64,000 nt of DNA. Origin: CAWAND01 sp963727915 (GTDB taxonomy: Bacteria > Chloroflexota > Anaerolineae > Anaerolineales > E44-bin32). The position numbers were made by a program, and so were the translations under genes. Under the pieces are notes generated by a model that saw nothing but the letters and a program-made list of their open reading frames with translations, had not been told where the DNA came from and made no database searches. The number at the start of each line of letters is the position of its first letter. Position 1 is the first letter of the stretch. Location of the stretch: NCBI GenBank assembly GCA_963727915.1, contig CAVSID010000003.1, positions 1-64,000 on the forward strand. The letters run 5' to 3'. Shown here in pieces: positions 50,416 to 59,191 of this stretch.

Positions 50416-51408
50416 TCACTCCGGTCCTTCGCGCGACCCGTGCTGCTGCATCGCCTGGGTGTAGTCAATGGGCTGCAGACTGCGCTCTGGACCATCTTCC
50501 GTCGACCGTAGGAAACCGCGCGGATAGTAGAAGGCCTGCTTGAGTTGTCGACTGAGGCCCCCCTGATGAGCGAAACCGCGGTAGGTTCCCCACAGTTGGG
50601 CAAAGCGAAACCAGACAATCTCCGTCAGCACATTCAGCAGCCGACGCTCCATCAGGGCATGGCCCATATCGCTGACCACATTCGACACGACAAGCCGCAA
50701 GAAGTCCACCAACCGGAACGTCTCTTCGGGGCGGATCCGCTTCAGGCCGATCGCCTCCCGCCGGTAGCGATTGTAGACCTGGCGGAAGGTCTCGTCGTGA
50801 AGATGGACGATTTCGGCCTCCGCCACGTAGGCGACTTTGTTTCCCCGCCCTATCGCCCACATCGCCCATTCCAGATCCTCGAGCCCGGGGAGGTCCTCGT
50901 CGTAGGGATGCTCTTCCCACAAGCTGCGCCGGACAGCGGCGTTGGCGTTGTTGCAGAAGGGGTGAGTCTGGTTGAGATTGGACATCGGTGGATAAAGCTT
51001 GGCAAAGATCTGGTGCTCGCTGTAGCGCGTGTTGCCATCACCTCGTTGGCGCCCGTAGGCAACGGCGACTTGCGAGTCTTCGAAGGCGGAAAGCATGCGT
51101 TCGAGCCAGTCTGGGTAGACCGGGAAGACGTGGGCGCTGGCGATGACCAGGACATCGGCTGTGGCCTGTCGGCAGCCCAAGTTGAGCGAGCTCCCAAAGG
51201 TGAAGTCTTCTGGCTGGATGGAGACCACCTTGGTTGGAAAACGGGAAGCGATCGCCAGGGTGGCATCGGTCGAGCCCGAGTCGACCAGCACGACCTCCTT
51301 TGGCTGGACCGTCTGCTCCATCACACCCGCCAGGAGCTTGGCGATGTGTTCCTCCTCGTTGTAGGCACGCACGATGAGAGAGCAGCTCGGCAGGGAGGGA
51401 TCAGACAT
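50416..51408 (-). CDS. Family 2 glycosyltransferase (RfbF/WbbL-like)
   Basis: Soluble GT-A glycosyltransferase of about 330 residues. SCSLIVRAYNEEEHIAKLLA opens the domain, EVVLVDSGSTDATLAIASRF is the D-S-G-S-T-D motif, and VLVIASAHVFPVYPDWLERM is where the DxD is usual; here it is A-S-A-H, a known variant in this group. NQTHPFCNNANAAVRRSLWE and LPGLEDLEWAMWAIGRGNKV carry the conserved acidic E-D-L-E-W acceptor-site region. A helical C-terminus follows. ATG 51408 (MSDPSL) overlaps the stop of the GT-C gene by 8 nt, so they are translationally coupled. Sugar unknown. Confidence 0.8.
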   Translation of the reverse strand: MSDPSLPSCSLIVRAYNEEEHIAKLLAGVMEQTVQPKEVVLVDSGSTDATLAIASRFPTKVVSIQPEDFTFGSSLNLGCRQATADVLVIASAHVFPVYPDWLERMLSAFEDSQVAVAYGRQRGDGNTRYSEHQIFAKLYPPMSNLNQTHPFCNNANAAVRRSLWEEHPYDEDLPGLEDLEWAMWAIGRGNKVAYVAEAEIVHLHDETFRQVYNRYRREAIGLKRIRPEETFRLVDFLRLVVSNVVSDMGHALMERRLLNVLTEIVWFRFAQLWGTYRGFAHQGGLSRQLKQAFYYPRGFLRSTEDGPERSLQPIDYTQAMQQHGSREGPE

Positions 51409-52792
51409 CCGCCGTCTCCATCGTCTGGGGTCCGGAAGCTCCCGGAGTTGGCTGGCTCGCACCCGAGCCGGAGCTGCGATGCACGCGCGCCACCAACCCG
51501 AAGAGACCATAAGCGGCGACCAGCGCCAGGAACGGTTCGGCCGGGACGCGGAATCTCGCCTGCCCGGCCGCCATGGGCACCAGCATCACTATGGCAGACG
51601 TAATGACGCACATGATGACCAGGCTTCGCACCGCAGAATGCTCGCGCCAGACAAACAACACGCCGAGCAGGCTCATGAGCATCAGCGCCAGCCCGTATGC
51701 CAGGCTGTAGACCAGCAGCCCGCCACGGATGATCCCCTCCAGTGCCGTCTGAGGGGCGGCGCTGAAGTCTCCGGCCGGCGTGCTCCCCAAGAGCCCGGTC
51801 AGCAAACCAAGCCCCTTCCAGCGATCCCAATTCAGGACGTTCCCCCAGGTGCCGATGTCCGTCCCCGCCGCCGTCCGAGCCAAGCCTAGAAGCTGCGCCC
51901 GGACGAATGGCAGCGGATAGGCTGCCGCCACGCTCAGCGTCTGCTGAAGGACCGCCCCGCCCTGCATTTGTTCGGCCGCTTGGCTGCGTGTGATCCCTTC
52001 GCCGCGGGCCACCACGTCGGCCAGATCGAAACCAACCACGGTCCTGCTGCTGACGTTGGTGAAGGTCCAGCTGCCGTGGACGATTTGGTTGCGCGTCATC
52101 CAGCCCATGACGACCAGACCCCCCACGACCAGCACCACGCTTTCCAGCGCCAGCGCCTGGGAGCCAAGGCTGCTGCGGCGAAGCGCCCAGTAGGTCACCA
52201 CCGCCCAGATGGGAATCAGGAGCAGCCCGATCGGACGCACCAGGGCAGCGCAACCAAGCACCAAACCCACCCAGGCGAAATCCCACCGCCCGCCGCGCTG
52301 CAGAGCGCGTACCCAAAGGTAGAGCCCGAGTGCCAAGAGGGCGGCGAAGAGAATTTCGCTCATCACCGTCAGAGACCATAGAGCCAAATTAGGGCTCAGG
52401 GCCAGCAGCCACGCCGCAACCAGTCCGAGGTTCGGCCGGCCGAGTCTCCTGCCGATGGCCAGCAAACACAGCGCAGCAGCTCCCGAAAGGACCAGTTGGA
52501 AGAAGGTCACCGGGACCGTGGCATCCCCAGCGAAAACGCCGATCGCCGCCAACAGGGCCGGGTAGCCCGGCGGGCGGACCAGGTCCGCCGCCTGGCCGAA
52601 GGAATCTTGATAGCGGCCGCTCTCGAGCAGCCCCTGAGCCAGGTTCATGTAATCGGCCGAATCGACCAGCACACCGCCGGTCGGATCGCGCAGCGTCAGC
52701 CCCGCCAAGAACAGCCTAAGGACCACGAATGTCCCCAGCCCTGCAGTCGCCCATCTGTACCGGGCAGAACCTCCCGAAGCGGGACTCAACAT
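51401..52792 (-). CDS. GT-C (GT39-like) membrane glycosyltransferase
   Basis: Intact protein of 463 residues with about eleven helices. First helix GLGTFVVLRLFLAGLTLRD, donor loop GVLVDSADYMNLAQGLLESG, then DLVRPPGYPALLAAIGVFAG, LWSLTVMSEILFAALLALGL (conserved V/M-S-E) and CAALVRPIGLLLIPIWAVVT. The C-terminal part has HSAVRSLVIMCVITSAIVML and the pattern GQARFRVPAEPFLALVAAYG, a frequent R-F-R-x-P-x-x-P block of small GT39-like proteins near the last helices. The soluble tail is very short compared with the other GT-C proteins here. It overlaps the downstream GT2 by 8 nt and the upstream capsule-type gene by 7 nt, which supports a common transcript. Confidence 0.8.
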   Translation of the reverse strand: MLSPASGGSARYRWATAGLGTFVVLRLFLAGLTLRDPTGGVLVDSADYMNLAQGLLESGRYQDSFGQAADLVRPPGYPALLAAIGVFAGDATVPVTFFQLVLSGAAALCLLAIGRRLGRPNLGLVAAWLLALSPNLALWSLTVMSEILFAALLALGLYLWVRALQRGGRWDFAWVGLVLGCAALVRPIGLLLIPIWAVVTYWALRRSSLGSQALALESVVLVVGGLVVMGWMTRNQIVHGSWTFTNVSSRTVVGFDLADVVARGEGITRSQAAEQMQGGAVLQQTLSVAAAYPLPFVRAQLLGLARTAAGTDIGTWGNVLNWDRWKGLGLLTGLLGSTPAGDFSAAPQTALEGIIRGGLLVYSLAYGLALMLMSLLGVLFVWREHSAVRSLVIMCVITSAIVMLVPMAAGQARFRVPAEPFLALVAAYGLFGLVARVHRSSGSGASQPTPGASGPQTMETADV

Positions 52793-54432
52793 GGCACTCC
52801 GCTGCCGATCATCGGCGATTTGAGCAAGAAGGAGGCCCCTCCGAGGATGCCGCTCCGGATCACATCCAGCACGGGGTGTGCGGCGAGACGTTCGGGTTGG
52901 AAGTCCCGCAAGAGCACCATGCCTGGCGCCTCGGGGTAGGGCCGCAGGAAATCAGACAGATCCAATGATGCCCGATAGAGCTCTTCATAGAGGAACGCGC
53001 GCGCCGTGTCTACACGTGATGTTGGCCACACGATTTCGTCGGCCGACAACAAACGTTCCAGCTCTTCGAAGTACTCTGAACGTGATGTAGGTAGGATGAC
53101 GCTCGGGTTCTGGGTGTAGCGAGCCCTCCCAGCGCACAACACCGGCGTGCCCTCGATCGATGCTTCCAGCCCGATGGACGAGCTGTATACCAGCACAAGG
53201 CTGGATCGCCGGATCAGCTCATAGGAGCTGGCATAGTCCGAAGGCGCCAAGAAGAGGGCATTGGATCAGCTGGAGAACCCCTGACGTATTCACCCAATCA
53301 GCGACGCTCTCCCGGCTGGCTTTGCCCGGCCGGTCCTCATCCGGGTGTGCACGGATAGCGAACTGTATTTCCGGGTGCCGCCCAAACACCTCGACGAGAG
53401 AATCCCAACCAATCGAACATATCGTTGAACAGGACATTGGCATGCACCTGGCTGGTATCAAACACCACATTCGTGAACATGGTCACCAGCTTCCGCCCGT
53501 TGTCCACGGCAGCCCTAATCGCATCCGGCAATTCATGGATGGACGGCCAGAATTGGATACCGGCCATGGTGAACTTGCCCCGTTGCCGGTGCTCCAAATA
53601 GGTATTCAGCCTCGCGTTCTGTTCCGCCGTCAGCTGAGCAGGTTCTGCCACCGGCACCTCTCGAAAGGTGGCCTCCAGGTGAGAAAAGAATGCCGAATTG
53701 GGGAGCAGGCCGACTTCATGCGTTACGGCGCGAATGCCGCTGCGCTGAGCCACAGCCCGCGCCACGGCTTCTGGGTAGGTCAGACCATTGAAGACGACCA
53801 CGGCCCTGGGTTCGAGCCTAGAGAACATCTTTTCGAAACGGCCTACCAAGCTTGCGGCGGAAGCCAGATAGCGCCTGTAGAGCTCACGAGTTTCCTCGTC
53901 GTCACGGAGATGGTGTCGTCGGAGAACCCAACGCAACGAGGGGAGGCACATTTCCCCCAGGTCAAATCCGTTGAAGGTCCAGACTTTGAGATCTCGCAAC
54001 CCGAGACCGACCAACTCATTCTCGGTTTGGCCAGCAGTGGCCCGGTCCAGGTGCAATGGCACGACGTCTTGAGCCGGAAACAATCGTCGGCTGTACCCCA
54101 CGCAAGAGCGACAGGGTGGAGCCGTGAGCGGTCGGTACCGAACTGCGCCGAGGACACATTGGCTCATGGCATGTTGACACATGACGTATCGGACCGGGTC
54201 ACCCTGGGCTCGCAATCCCCAAGAAGCAAGGAGTGAGAAGGCGCCATTTAGGCTGAGATGGCGGATGCGGGTGGAGGCGTTGAAGAAGATGACGGGCGGC
54301 ACGTCGGCTGGAGGGCGCGGCACCTTCGCCAGATAGCTTTCCACCATGTTGAGGTGAGAACCCAAGTTCGCGTTCCGATCTGACATGGCTCAGCAGGCGA
54401 CGGGCTTTTCGCAGCGTGGAGATTCCGCGCAT
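52786..54432 (-). CDS. Capsule-polysaccharide-type surface glycan protein (putative glycosyltransferase), frameshifted
   Basis: Soluble protein of about 545 residues resembling capsule polysaccharide biosynthesis proteins with a GT-B-like fold. Pieces are: N-terminus MRGISTLRKARRLLSHVRSE (54432), VIFFNASTRIRHLSLNGAFS, RYVMCQHAMSQCVLGAVRYR then LTAPPCRSCVGYSRRLFP, VVVFNGLTYPEAVARAVAQR then SGIRAVTHEVGLLPNSAFFS, and TMFTNVVFDTSQVHANVLFN. After two slips the C-terminal domain continues with FGRHPEIQFAIRAHPDEDRP then LVLVYSSSIGLEASIEGTPV, the donor-site-like S-S-S-x-x-x-E-A pattern. It ends at 52786. Frame changes near 54370, 53400 and 53255. NeuB ends 2 bp upstream of its ATG. Donor and acceptor unknown. 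Confidence 0.6.
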
Positions 54433-54434
54433 GG

Positions 54435-55310
54435 TCAGGACTGGATCCGCCGGAGCTTGTTGAGCGAAGGTAGCTCACTCTCGTACACCTGTTTCACCCC
54501 GTCCCCGAGAGCCTCCTCGGTCACACGCAGATACTTCACCAGTCGCATGAACCCGCCCGGCTCGACCGAGGCCGCCTGATCGCTCCCCCACATGGCCCGG
54601 TCAAGGGTGATATGGCGTTCCACCAGGCACGCACCAAGCGCAACCGCCACAGCCGACGGCACCAGTCCGACCTCGTGGCCGGAGTAACCTATCGGGCACG
54701 GGAATCGCTCTCGCAGCGTCCGAATCATCATCAGGTTGAGTTCCCCGGGCATGCATGGATACGAGCTGGTGGCATGCGTGATGAGCAGGTCATCCGTCCC
54801 GATGACGTCCACGGCGGCCTCGATCTGGTCCATGGTTGACATACCGGTGGAAAGGATCATCGGTCGCCCGGTCTGGCGGACGTGTTTGAGCAGTGCGTGA
54901 TCGGTGAGGGAAGCCGAGGGGATCTTGTAGCATAGCGGTTGGTAGGCTTCCATGAAGTCGACCGACGGCTCATCCCAGACCGACACGAACCAATCGATCT
55001 CACCCTGTGAGGCGTAGCGGTCGATCTCCGAGTACTCGTCCTGGCCAAACTCGACCCGATAGCGGTAGTCGAGGTAGGTGATGTAGCCCCAGGGGGTGTC
55101 GCGCATCTTGTCCCGTTGGTCCTCGGGCACACACAATTCCGGTGTGCGCTTTTGAAACTTCACCGCATCAACCCCGGCCAAACGGGCAGCGTCTATGAGC
55201 TTCTTGGCAATGGCAAGATCGCCGTTGTGGTTGATCCCGACCTCCGCCACGACGTAGATCGGGTGCCCGTCGCCAACTTTGCGATTTCCCAGGCTGATTT
55301 CTCTAGGCAT
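54435..55310 (-). CDS. neuB: N-acetylneuraminate synthase family protein (NeuB-like), short form without SAF domain
   Basis: Protein of 291 residues with a TIM-barrel NeuB domain, which condenses PEP with an aldehyde sugar (ManNAc-type) to a nine-carbon nonulosonic acid. Motifs: IYVVAEVGINHNGDLAIAKK (22-30), DAVKFQKRTPEL, STGMSTMDQIEAAVDV, HATSSYPCMPGELNLMMIRT, IGYSGHEVGLVPSAVAVALG and VERHITLDRAMWGSDQAASV, corresponding to the EKHFTLDR ... GPDHxAS block. It ends soon afterwards at LNKLRRIQS, so the C-terminal SAF (antifreeze-like) domain of typical NeuB (about 340-350 residues) is missing. ATG 55310 overlaps the upstream fusion gene's stop by 8 nt. The product could be sialic, legionaminic or a related acid. 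Confidence 0.85.
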   Translation of the reverse strand: MPREISLGNRKVGDGHPIYVVAEVGINHNGDLAIAKKLIDAARLAGVDAVKFQKRTPELCVPEDQRDKMRDTPWGYITYLDYRYRVEFGQDEYSEIDRYASQGEIDWFVSVWDEPSVDFMEAYQPLCYKIPSASLTDHALLKHVRQTGRPMILSTGMSTMDQIEAAVDVIGTDDLLITHATSSYPCMPGELNLMMIRTLRERFPCPIGYSGHEVGLVPSAVAVALGACLVERHITLDRAMWGSDQAASVEPGGFMRLVKYLRVTEEALGDGVKQVYESELPSLNKLRRIQS

Positions 55311-56526
55311 GGGTCTCCTTGTCGTCCGAGTGTTCGAGTATCCAATCCGTCAGCTCCCGGACGGCGCCATGGCCGCCGGGCGTTCCCAGGATATGGTCGG
55401 CTTGCAGACGGACCTGGGGGTGGGCGTCTGCCACGGCACAGGCAAAGCCCACCAATCCGAAACATGGCAGGTCGTTGACGTCATTGCCGACGTAAACCGT
55501 GGCCGCCGGGTCCATTTCGTTGTCCGCCAGCCAGGTCTTCAAGGCAGCGGCCTTGTCCGTCGAGCCCTGGATCACGGGCACGCCGAGCTTTTCGGCCCGC
55601 GCCCGGACCACTGAATTGGTCTCGGTGGAAAGGATCAGCACCCGGATTCCGGCTCGCTTCAGATCGGCGATCCCCCAACCATCGCCGCGGTGGGCGGCCA
55701 CCAATTCAACCCCCGCCTGGTCGACCCAGACACGGTTGTCGGTCAACACACCGTCAAAGTCCAAAATCACGGCCCGGACCATGGCCGGCAGGCTCCGCGG
55801 GCGACGCCCCGGCCAAACCGCCTCCAGGGCGCCCGAGAGCATCAAGGCTTCCGCCCGGGACCAATCGCGCTGGGTATCGATATCGACGGTGTAGGCGGAG
55901 TCGAGCAGCAGAGGAAAGATGACGTCCCCACTCATGGATCGCTTTTCCGTCAGAGTCCGGCGGCGGATGGCGTCGATGTGGCCCGTCTGCCAATACGTGG
56001 CTGGAAGGGCTTGGCGGGGCTGGTTGTAGGGTTCAGCGATGTCCGCCTCGAGCAGCGGAGTCAGCCTCCCGGCCTCATCCAGCCGCCACATCTTGTAGGG
56101 CGTCTGCCCCGACGGCACCACGCCGCGCACCGAATCGGCTTCCGGGTGCGCCAAGAGGATCTCGACGGCGCGAGTGACCGTCCACGGGGGACGGACCGGC
56201 GTGGTCGGCCGGAGCTGGACGACGATATCCGGCGAATAACCCTCGTTCTCCTGCAGCCAACCCAGGGCGTGCTCGAAGACCGGGAAGTCGTGGGTGGCGT
56301 CCTGCGCCAGCTCAGCCGGGCGCATGAAGGGCACCTCGGCACCGTAGTCCCGGGCCACCTGGGCGATGGCGGGGTCATCCGTAGATACAATCAACCGGTC
56401 GACGACCCCTGACTGCAGCCCGGCGGAGATGCTGTAGGCGACCAGCGGATGGCCGGCGAACGGTTTCAGGTTCTTGTGAGGGATCGACTTCGATCCGCCC
56501 CGGGCGGGGACGATCGCCAGACACCG
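55303..56526 (-). CDS. Bifunctional acylneuraminate cytidylyltransferase / KdsC-like HAD phosphatase
   Basis: Fusion of about 405 residues. The N-terminal domain has LAIVPARGGSKSIPHKNLKP, VDRLIVSTDDPAIAQVARDY, VQLRPTTPVRPPWTVTRAVE and YWQTGHIDAIRRRTLTEKRS, all CMP-nonulosonate synthetase motifs. The C-terminal domain has AVILDFDGVLTDNRVWVDQA (HAD motif I), VLILSTETNSVVRARAEKLG (motif II), a Lys in STDKAAALKTWLADNEM and VYVGNDVNDLPCFGLVGFAC (motif IV). The same domain order occurs in animal CMAS. It would dephosphorylate a 9-phosphate and activate the sugar with CMP. No ATG, GTG or TTG is found in frame between the SDR stop TAG (56538-56536) and the first motif; only non-standard codons such as CTG 56520 are available. 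The downstream NeuB overlaps by 8 nt. Confidence 0.8.
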   Translation of the reverse strand, partial: RCLAIVPARGGSKSIPHKNLKPFAGHPLVAYSISAGLQSGVVDRLIVSTDDPAIAQVARDYGAEVPFMRPAELAQDATHDFPVFEHALGWLQENEGYSPDIVVQLRPTTPVRPPWTVTRAVEILLAHPEADSVRGVVPSGQTPYKMWRLDEAGRLTPLLEADIAEPYNQPRQALPATYWQTGHIDAIRRRTLTEKRSMSGDVIFPLLLDSAYTVDIDTQRDWSRAEALMLSGALEAVWPGRRPRSLPAMVRAVILDFDGVLTDNRVWVDQAGVELVAAHRGDGWGIADLKRAGIRVLILSTETNSVVRARAEKLGVPVIQGSTDKAAALKTWLADNEMDPAATVYVGNDVNDLPCFGLVGFACAVADAHPQVRLQADHILGTPGGHGAVRELTDWILEHSDDKETHA

Positions 56527-56535
56527 AGTGTCCGC

Positions 56536-57366
56536 CTACCATGCTGTCCAACCCCCATCCACGACCAGATTGGCGCCGGTCATGTACGACGACGCGTCGG
56601 ATGCCAGGAAAAGCAGCGCTGCGCTGATCTCCTCCCGTTCGGCCATGCGTCCGAGCACGGTGCGCGCCGAGTAGCGGGCCACGAACTCGTCGTCGTGCCC
56701 TGCGAAGACGCCGCCCGGCGTGAGCGCGTTGACGCGAATCTCCGTGCCGGCGAAATAGGTCGCCAAGTAACGCGTGAGCCCAAGGGCCGCCGCTTTGGAG
56801 ACGGAATAGGTGACGGGCTTGTAGTTGGGCGGCTGGCCCGGGCGCTGATAGAGGCGCTGATCGGGACCGACCAGCCCGTAGGTGGAGGCCACGTTGATGA
56901 TCGACCCCCGGCCGGCCACGCCCATGGGCGTGGCCACGGCTTGGGCACACAGAAACATGCCGGTGATGTTGACGTCGACGGCCCGGCGCCAGGCATCGAT
57001 CGGGAAGTCCTCGAAGCGGTTGGTGTGCTTGCCTTGATGCGCTTCATCGAACTTGGGGTCGAGCGCGGCGTTGTTGACCAATATGTCAACTGACCCGAAA
57101 GCATCCAGCGTCGTATCGACCATGGCCTGGACCGACTCAGGCTGCGAGACGTCGACATGGACGGCGAGGACTTCGGCGCCGGAGGCCTGTGCCACCTGTG
57201 TGGCAGCCTGTTGGGCCTGATCCCCCAGGATGTCGGCCACGACCACAGAGGCACCGGCTGCCGCCAGGGCGTGGCAGTGAGATGTGCCCAGCAGCCCTGC
57301 GCCTCCGGTAACGATCACCGCCTTCCCGCTGAGGTCGAACCTTCCCCGCACATCGTGTTCGCTCAT
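56536..57366 (-). CDS. Short-chain dehydrogenase/reductase (SDR), PtmA-like context
   Basis: Classical SDR of 276 residues. KAVIVTGGAGLLGTSHCHAL has the T-G-x3-G-x-G motif with L-G at the end, VVVADILGDQAQQAATQVAQ follows the second strand, VNNAALDPKFDEAHQGKHTN is the N-N-A-A region with an extended loop, and INVASTYGLVGPDQRLYQRP then YSVSKAAALGLTRYLATYFA hold the catalytic Ser, Tyr and Lys. It ends SSYMTGANLVVDGGWTAW. Position between the Gfo/Idh gene and the NeuA-KdsC fusion parallels PtmA in Campylobacter-type flagellin glycan clusters, where an SDR accompanies nonulosonate synthesis; the reaction there is not firmly known. The CMP-synthetase frame continues directly after its TAG stop. 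Confidence 0.8.
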   Translation of the reverse strand: MSEHDVRGRFDLSGKAVIVTGGAGLLGTSHCHALAAAGASVVVADILGDQAQQAATQVAQASGAEVLAVHVDVSQPESVQAMVDTTLDAFGSVDILVNNAALDPKFDEAHQGKHTNRFEDFPIDAWRRAVDVNITGMFLCAQAVATPMGVAGRGSIINVASTYGLVGPDQRLYQRPGQPPNYKPVTYSVSKAAALGLTRYLATYFAGTEIRVNALTPGGVFAGHDDEFVARYSARTVLGRMAEREEISAALLFLASDASSYMTGANLVVDGGWTAW

Positions 57367-57391
57367 CGCAAGTTGATCCTTGTGTGGTTCC

Positions 57392-58385
57392 TCAAACTAA
57401 TTCGACGCGCCGACCGCCCTCGGCGGATGCGCGAGCCGCCAGGGCCACCTGAAGCGCAGCCATCCCGTCGGCCAGGCTGCAGACAGGATCAGATCGTCCT
57501 TCGGCCACGTCGACGAAGTGCCGCATTTCTTCGACGAACATAACGTTGCGCTCGAAACCTGGCGGCGCCGGCACGCTCTGCCAGGATCCGCTTTCGTCCG
57601 ACCACCAGCGCATCCCGCCGGTGGCGTTGTTCCACGCCAGGCTCCCACGCGTGCCCACAACGGTCAAATGATGTTCGGCTGGCCGCCGATGATAGTCCAG
57701 ATGCACGGAGGCCGTCACCCCTGAGCGGAACCGCAGCAGGACATCCGCCGTGTCTTCGACATCCAGGTCGAGCTCTGCCGAATGCCCCATTTCGCCCGTC
57801 ACGGTTTGGACGTCGCCGAAGAACCAGCGCAGATAGTCGAAGGGATGGCTAAGGGTCAGCAACACACCGCCGCCGAGGTCCGACCGGGCGCTGTAGCTTT
57901 GGCGATAGTCCTCCCACGGATGCCAATCCGGCAGGAACTCTCCCCACGTGGCCTGGGCGCTGACCGGCTGGCCAATCGCCCCTGATGCGAGCAGTTCGCG
58001 CGCCGCCGCGCAGCCCGGGGTGAAAGCGAAACTGGAAACCGACCAAAGCCTGACGGTCGTGAGCTTCCAGGACAGTTGCCAGGCGATCCAAGCCGTCAAG
58101 CTTCTCGGCCACCGGCTTTTCCAGCAGGAGACTGCACCCGGCCTCGGCGGCTGCCAGGGCCGTCGGCAGATGGAGCGAGGTCGGATTGGAGACCACGGCC
58201 GCCTGCGGGGCCCAGCGCTCGAGCGCCCGCTCCAGGGAGTCTTCGGCCGGCCAGCCGGCCAAGTCTTCATCCGGCAAGGTTGCCATCCCGGTCCGATACA
58301 GGACGATGTCGTCCTGGCCAATGGCGACAAGGTTCTTCAAATGGCGCCTGCCAACCGAACCCAGTCCGCAAATCAGGGTGCGCAT
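57392..58385 (-). CDS. Gfo/Idh/MocA family oxidoreductase, one frameshift
   Basis: NAD(P)-dependent sugar oxidoreductase of about 330 residues. MRTLICGLGSVGRRHLKNLV is the N-terminal Rossmann motif, VVSNPTSLHLPTALAAAEAG and LLLEKPVAEKLDGLDRLATV carry the family E-K-P catalytic loop. After a frame change near 58010 the C-terminal domain continues with REDDYRQSYSAR-like residues, DLGGGVLLTLSHPFDYLRWF (the conserved G-G-G/S-x-L-x-D/S-x-G/x-x-H helix), DYHRRPAEHHLTVVGTRGSL and NVMFVEEMRHFVDVAEGRSD. The usual D-x-G-x-H is S-H-P here. Its position next to an SDR and nonulosonate genes suggests oxidation or epimerisation of a sugar precursor. ATG 58385. Confidence 0.75.
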
Positions 58386-58455
58386 CGTTTCCTGTCGATC
58401 ATGGGCCCTCTCCGTGCTCCGGCGTCCGGGTGAGCCCCGGAACCACCTGCCTCAC

Positions 58456-59094
58456 CTACGGCTGAGCTCCAAAATCGGCCACAATTCGCAGGATATCGAA
58501 GCCTTCGGCGAAGGGGCGTTCAGCCAGGGCACCGTGCCGCACAAGGGTGGAACGGATGATGTCGGGATCGAAATAGTACTTGTCGGCGTAGGTGGTGTAT
58601 TCCTTCAGCGCAGCGATCTTCTTTTCAACGTCTTCCCGGCTGACTTCCACCAGGAAATGAGGGAAGAAGCCATAGCTGCTGCGCAGGACGTCGAAGCCGA
58701 GCACGGAAATGCCACGGAAGGCGCGCAGCGACTCCTGAGTCACCACCCCATGGTCCTGATGGATATCGGCCGGGCTGTGGGCAAACACCAGGTCGGGCCG
58801 ATGTTCCCGGTTAAGTTGGTAGAGAAACTCAAGGATCTCTTGCCGGTCGCGGGCGAAGTTGCGCGTCTCAAATGTGCCGACGATCACCTGCTCATCCTTC
58901 AACCCGAGCACGGCCATGCTTCTCCGGAGCTCGTCGGCGACATCCTGCAGATCCGGGTTCTTCTTGTTGTCGGAGAGGGTGACGCACAACACATCCGACT
59001 GGCCGGCGATGCGGGCGATCAATGCTCCGCAGCCAATCTCGATGTCATCGGGGTGCGCCCCCAAGAAGAGTACCTTCTTGCCGTAGAAGTTCAC
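58456..59094 (-). CDS. PIG-L family deacetylase
   Basis: Zinc-dependent N-deacetylase of about 212 residues, removing acetyl groups from GlcNAc-type sugars. KKVLFLGAHPDDIEIGCGAL has the H-P-D-D metal motif near residue 13, FVFAHSPADIHQDHGVVTQE-like residues near 110 carry the second metal motif H-Q-D-H, and VLRSSYGFFPHFLVEVSRED follows. All metal-binding residues expected for the family are present, so activity is likely. GTG 59094 is preferred over the frame start at 59139 because GGGAGG stands 7 bases before it and the H-P-D-D motif follows shortly. It lies 70 bp upstream of the Gfo/Idh gene. The substrate may be an N-acetyl sugar nucleotide or a lipid-linked sugar. Confidence 0.85.
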   Translation of the reverse strand: MNFYGKKVLFLGAHPDDIEIGCGALIARIAGQSDVLCVTLSDNKKNPDLQDVADELRRSMAVLGLKDEQVIVGTFETRNFARDRQEILEFLYQLNREHRPDLVFAHSPADIHQDHGVVTQESLRAFRGISVLGFDVLRSSYGFFPHFLVEVSREDVEKKIAALKEYTTYADKYYFDPDIIRSTLVRHGALAERPFAEGFDILRIVADFGAQP

Positions 59095-59191
59095 CTGTGG
59101 CCTCCCGGCGCTACTTGGTGGCGACGAAGCCCCCCACAACCTTGGTCATGGTCAGGGACCCCTCAGCGGCCAAGCGCCTCTCAGCGACTTG

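Noticed and set aside
53472..53487. Possible eighth palindrome, CGTGA-N6-TCACC, in the capsule-type gene
   Set aside because: Only GTGA/TCAC match, which is expected about once in 64 kb by chance. It keeps the same L-V-x-x-F-T-N reading and would fit the spacing, so it is mentioned but not counted.
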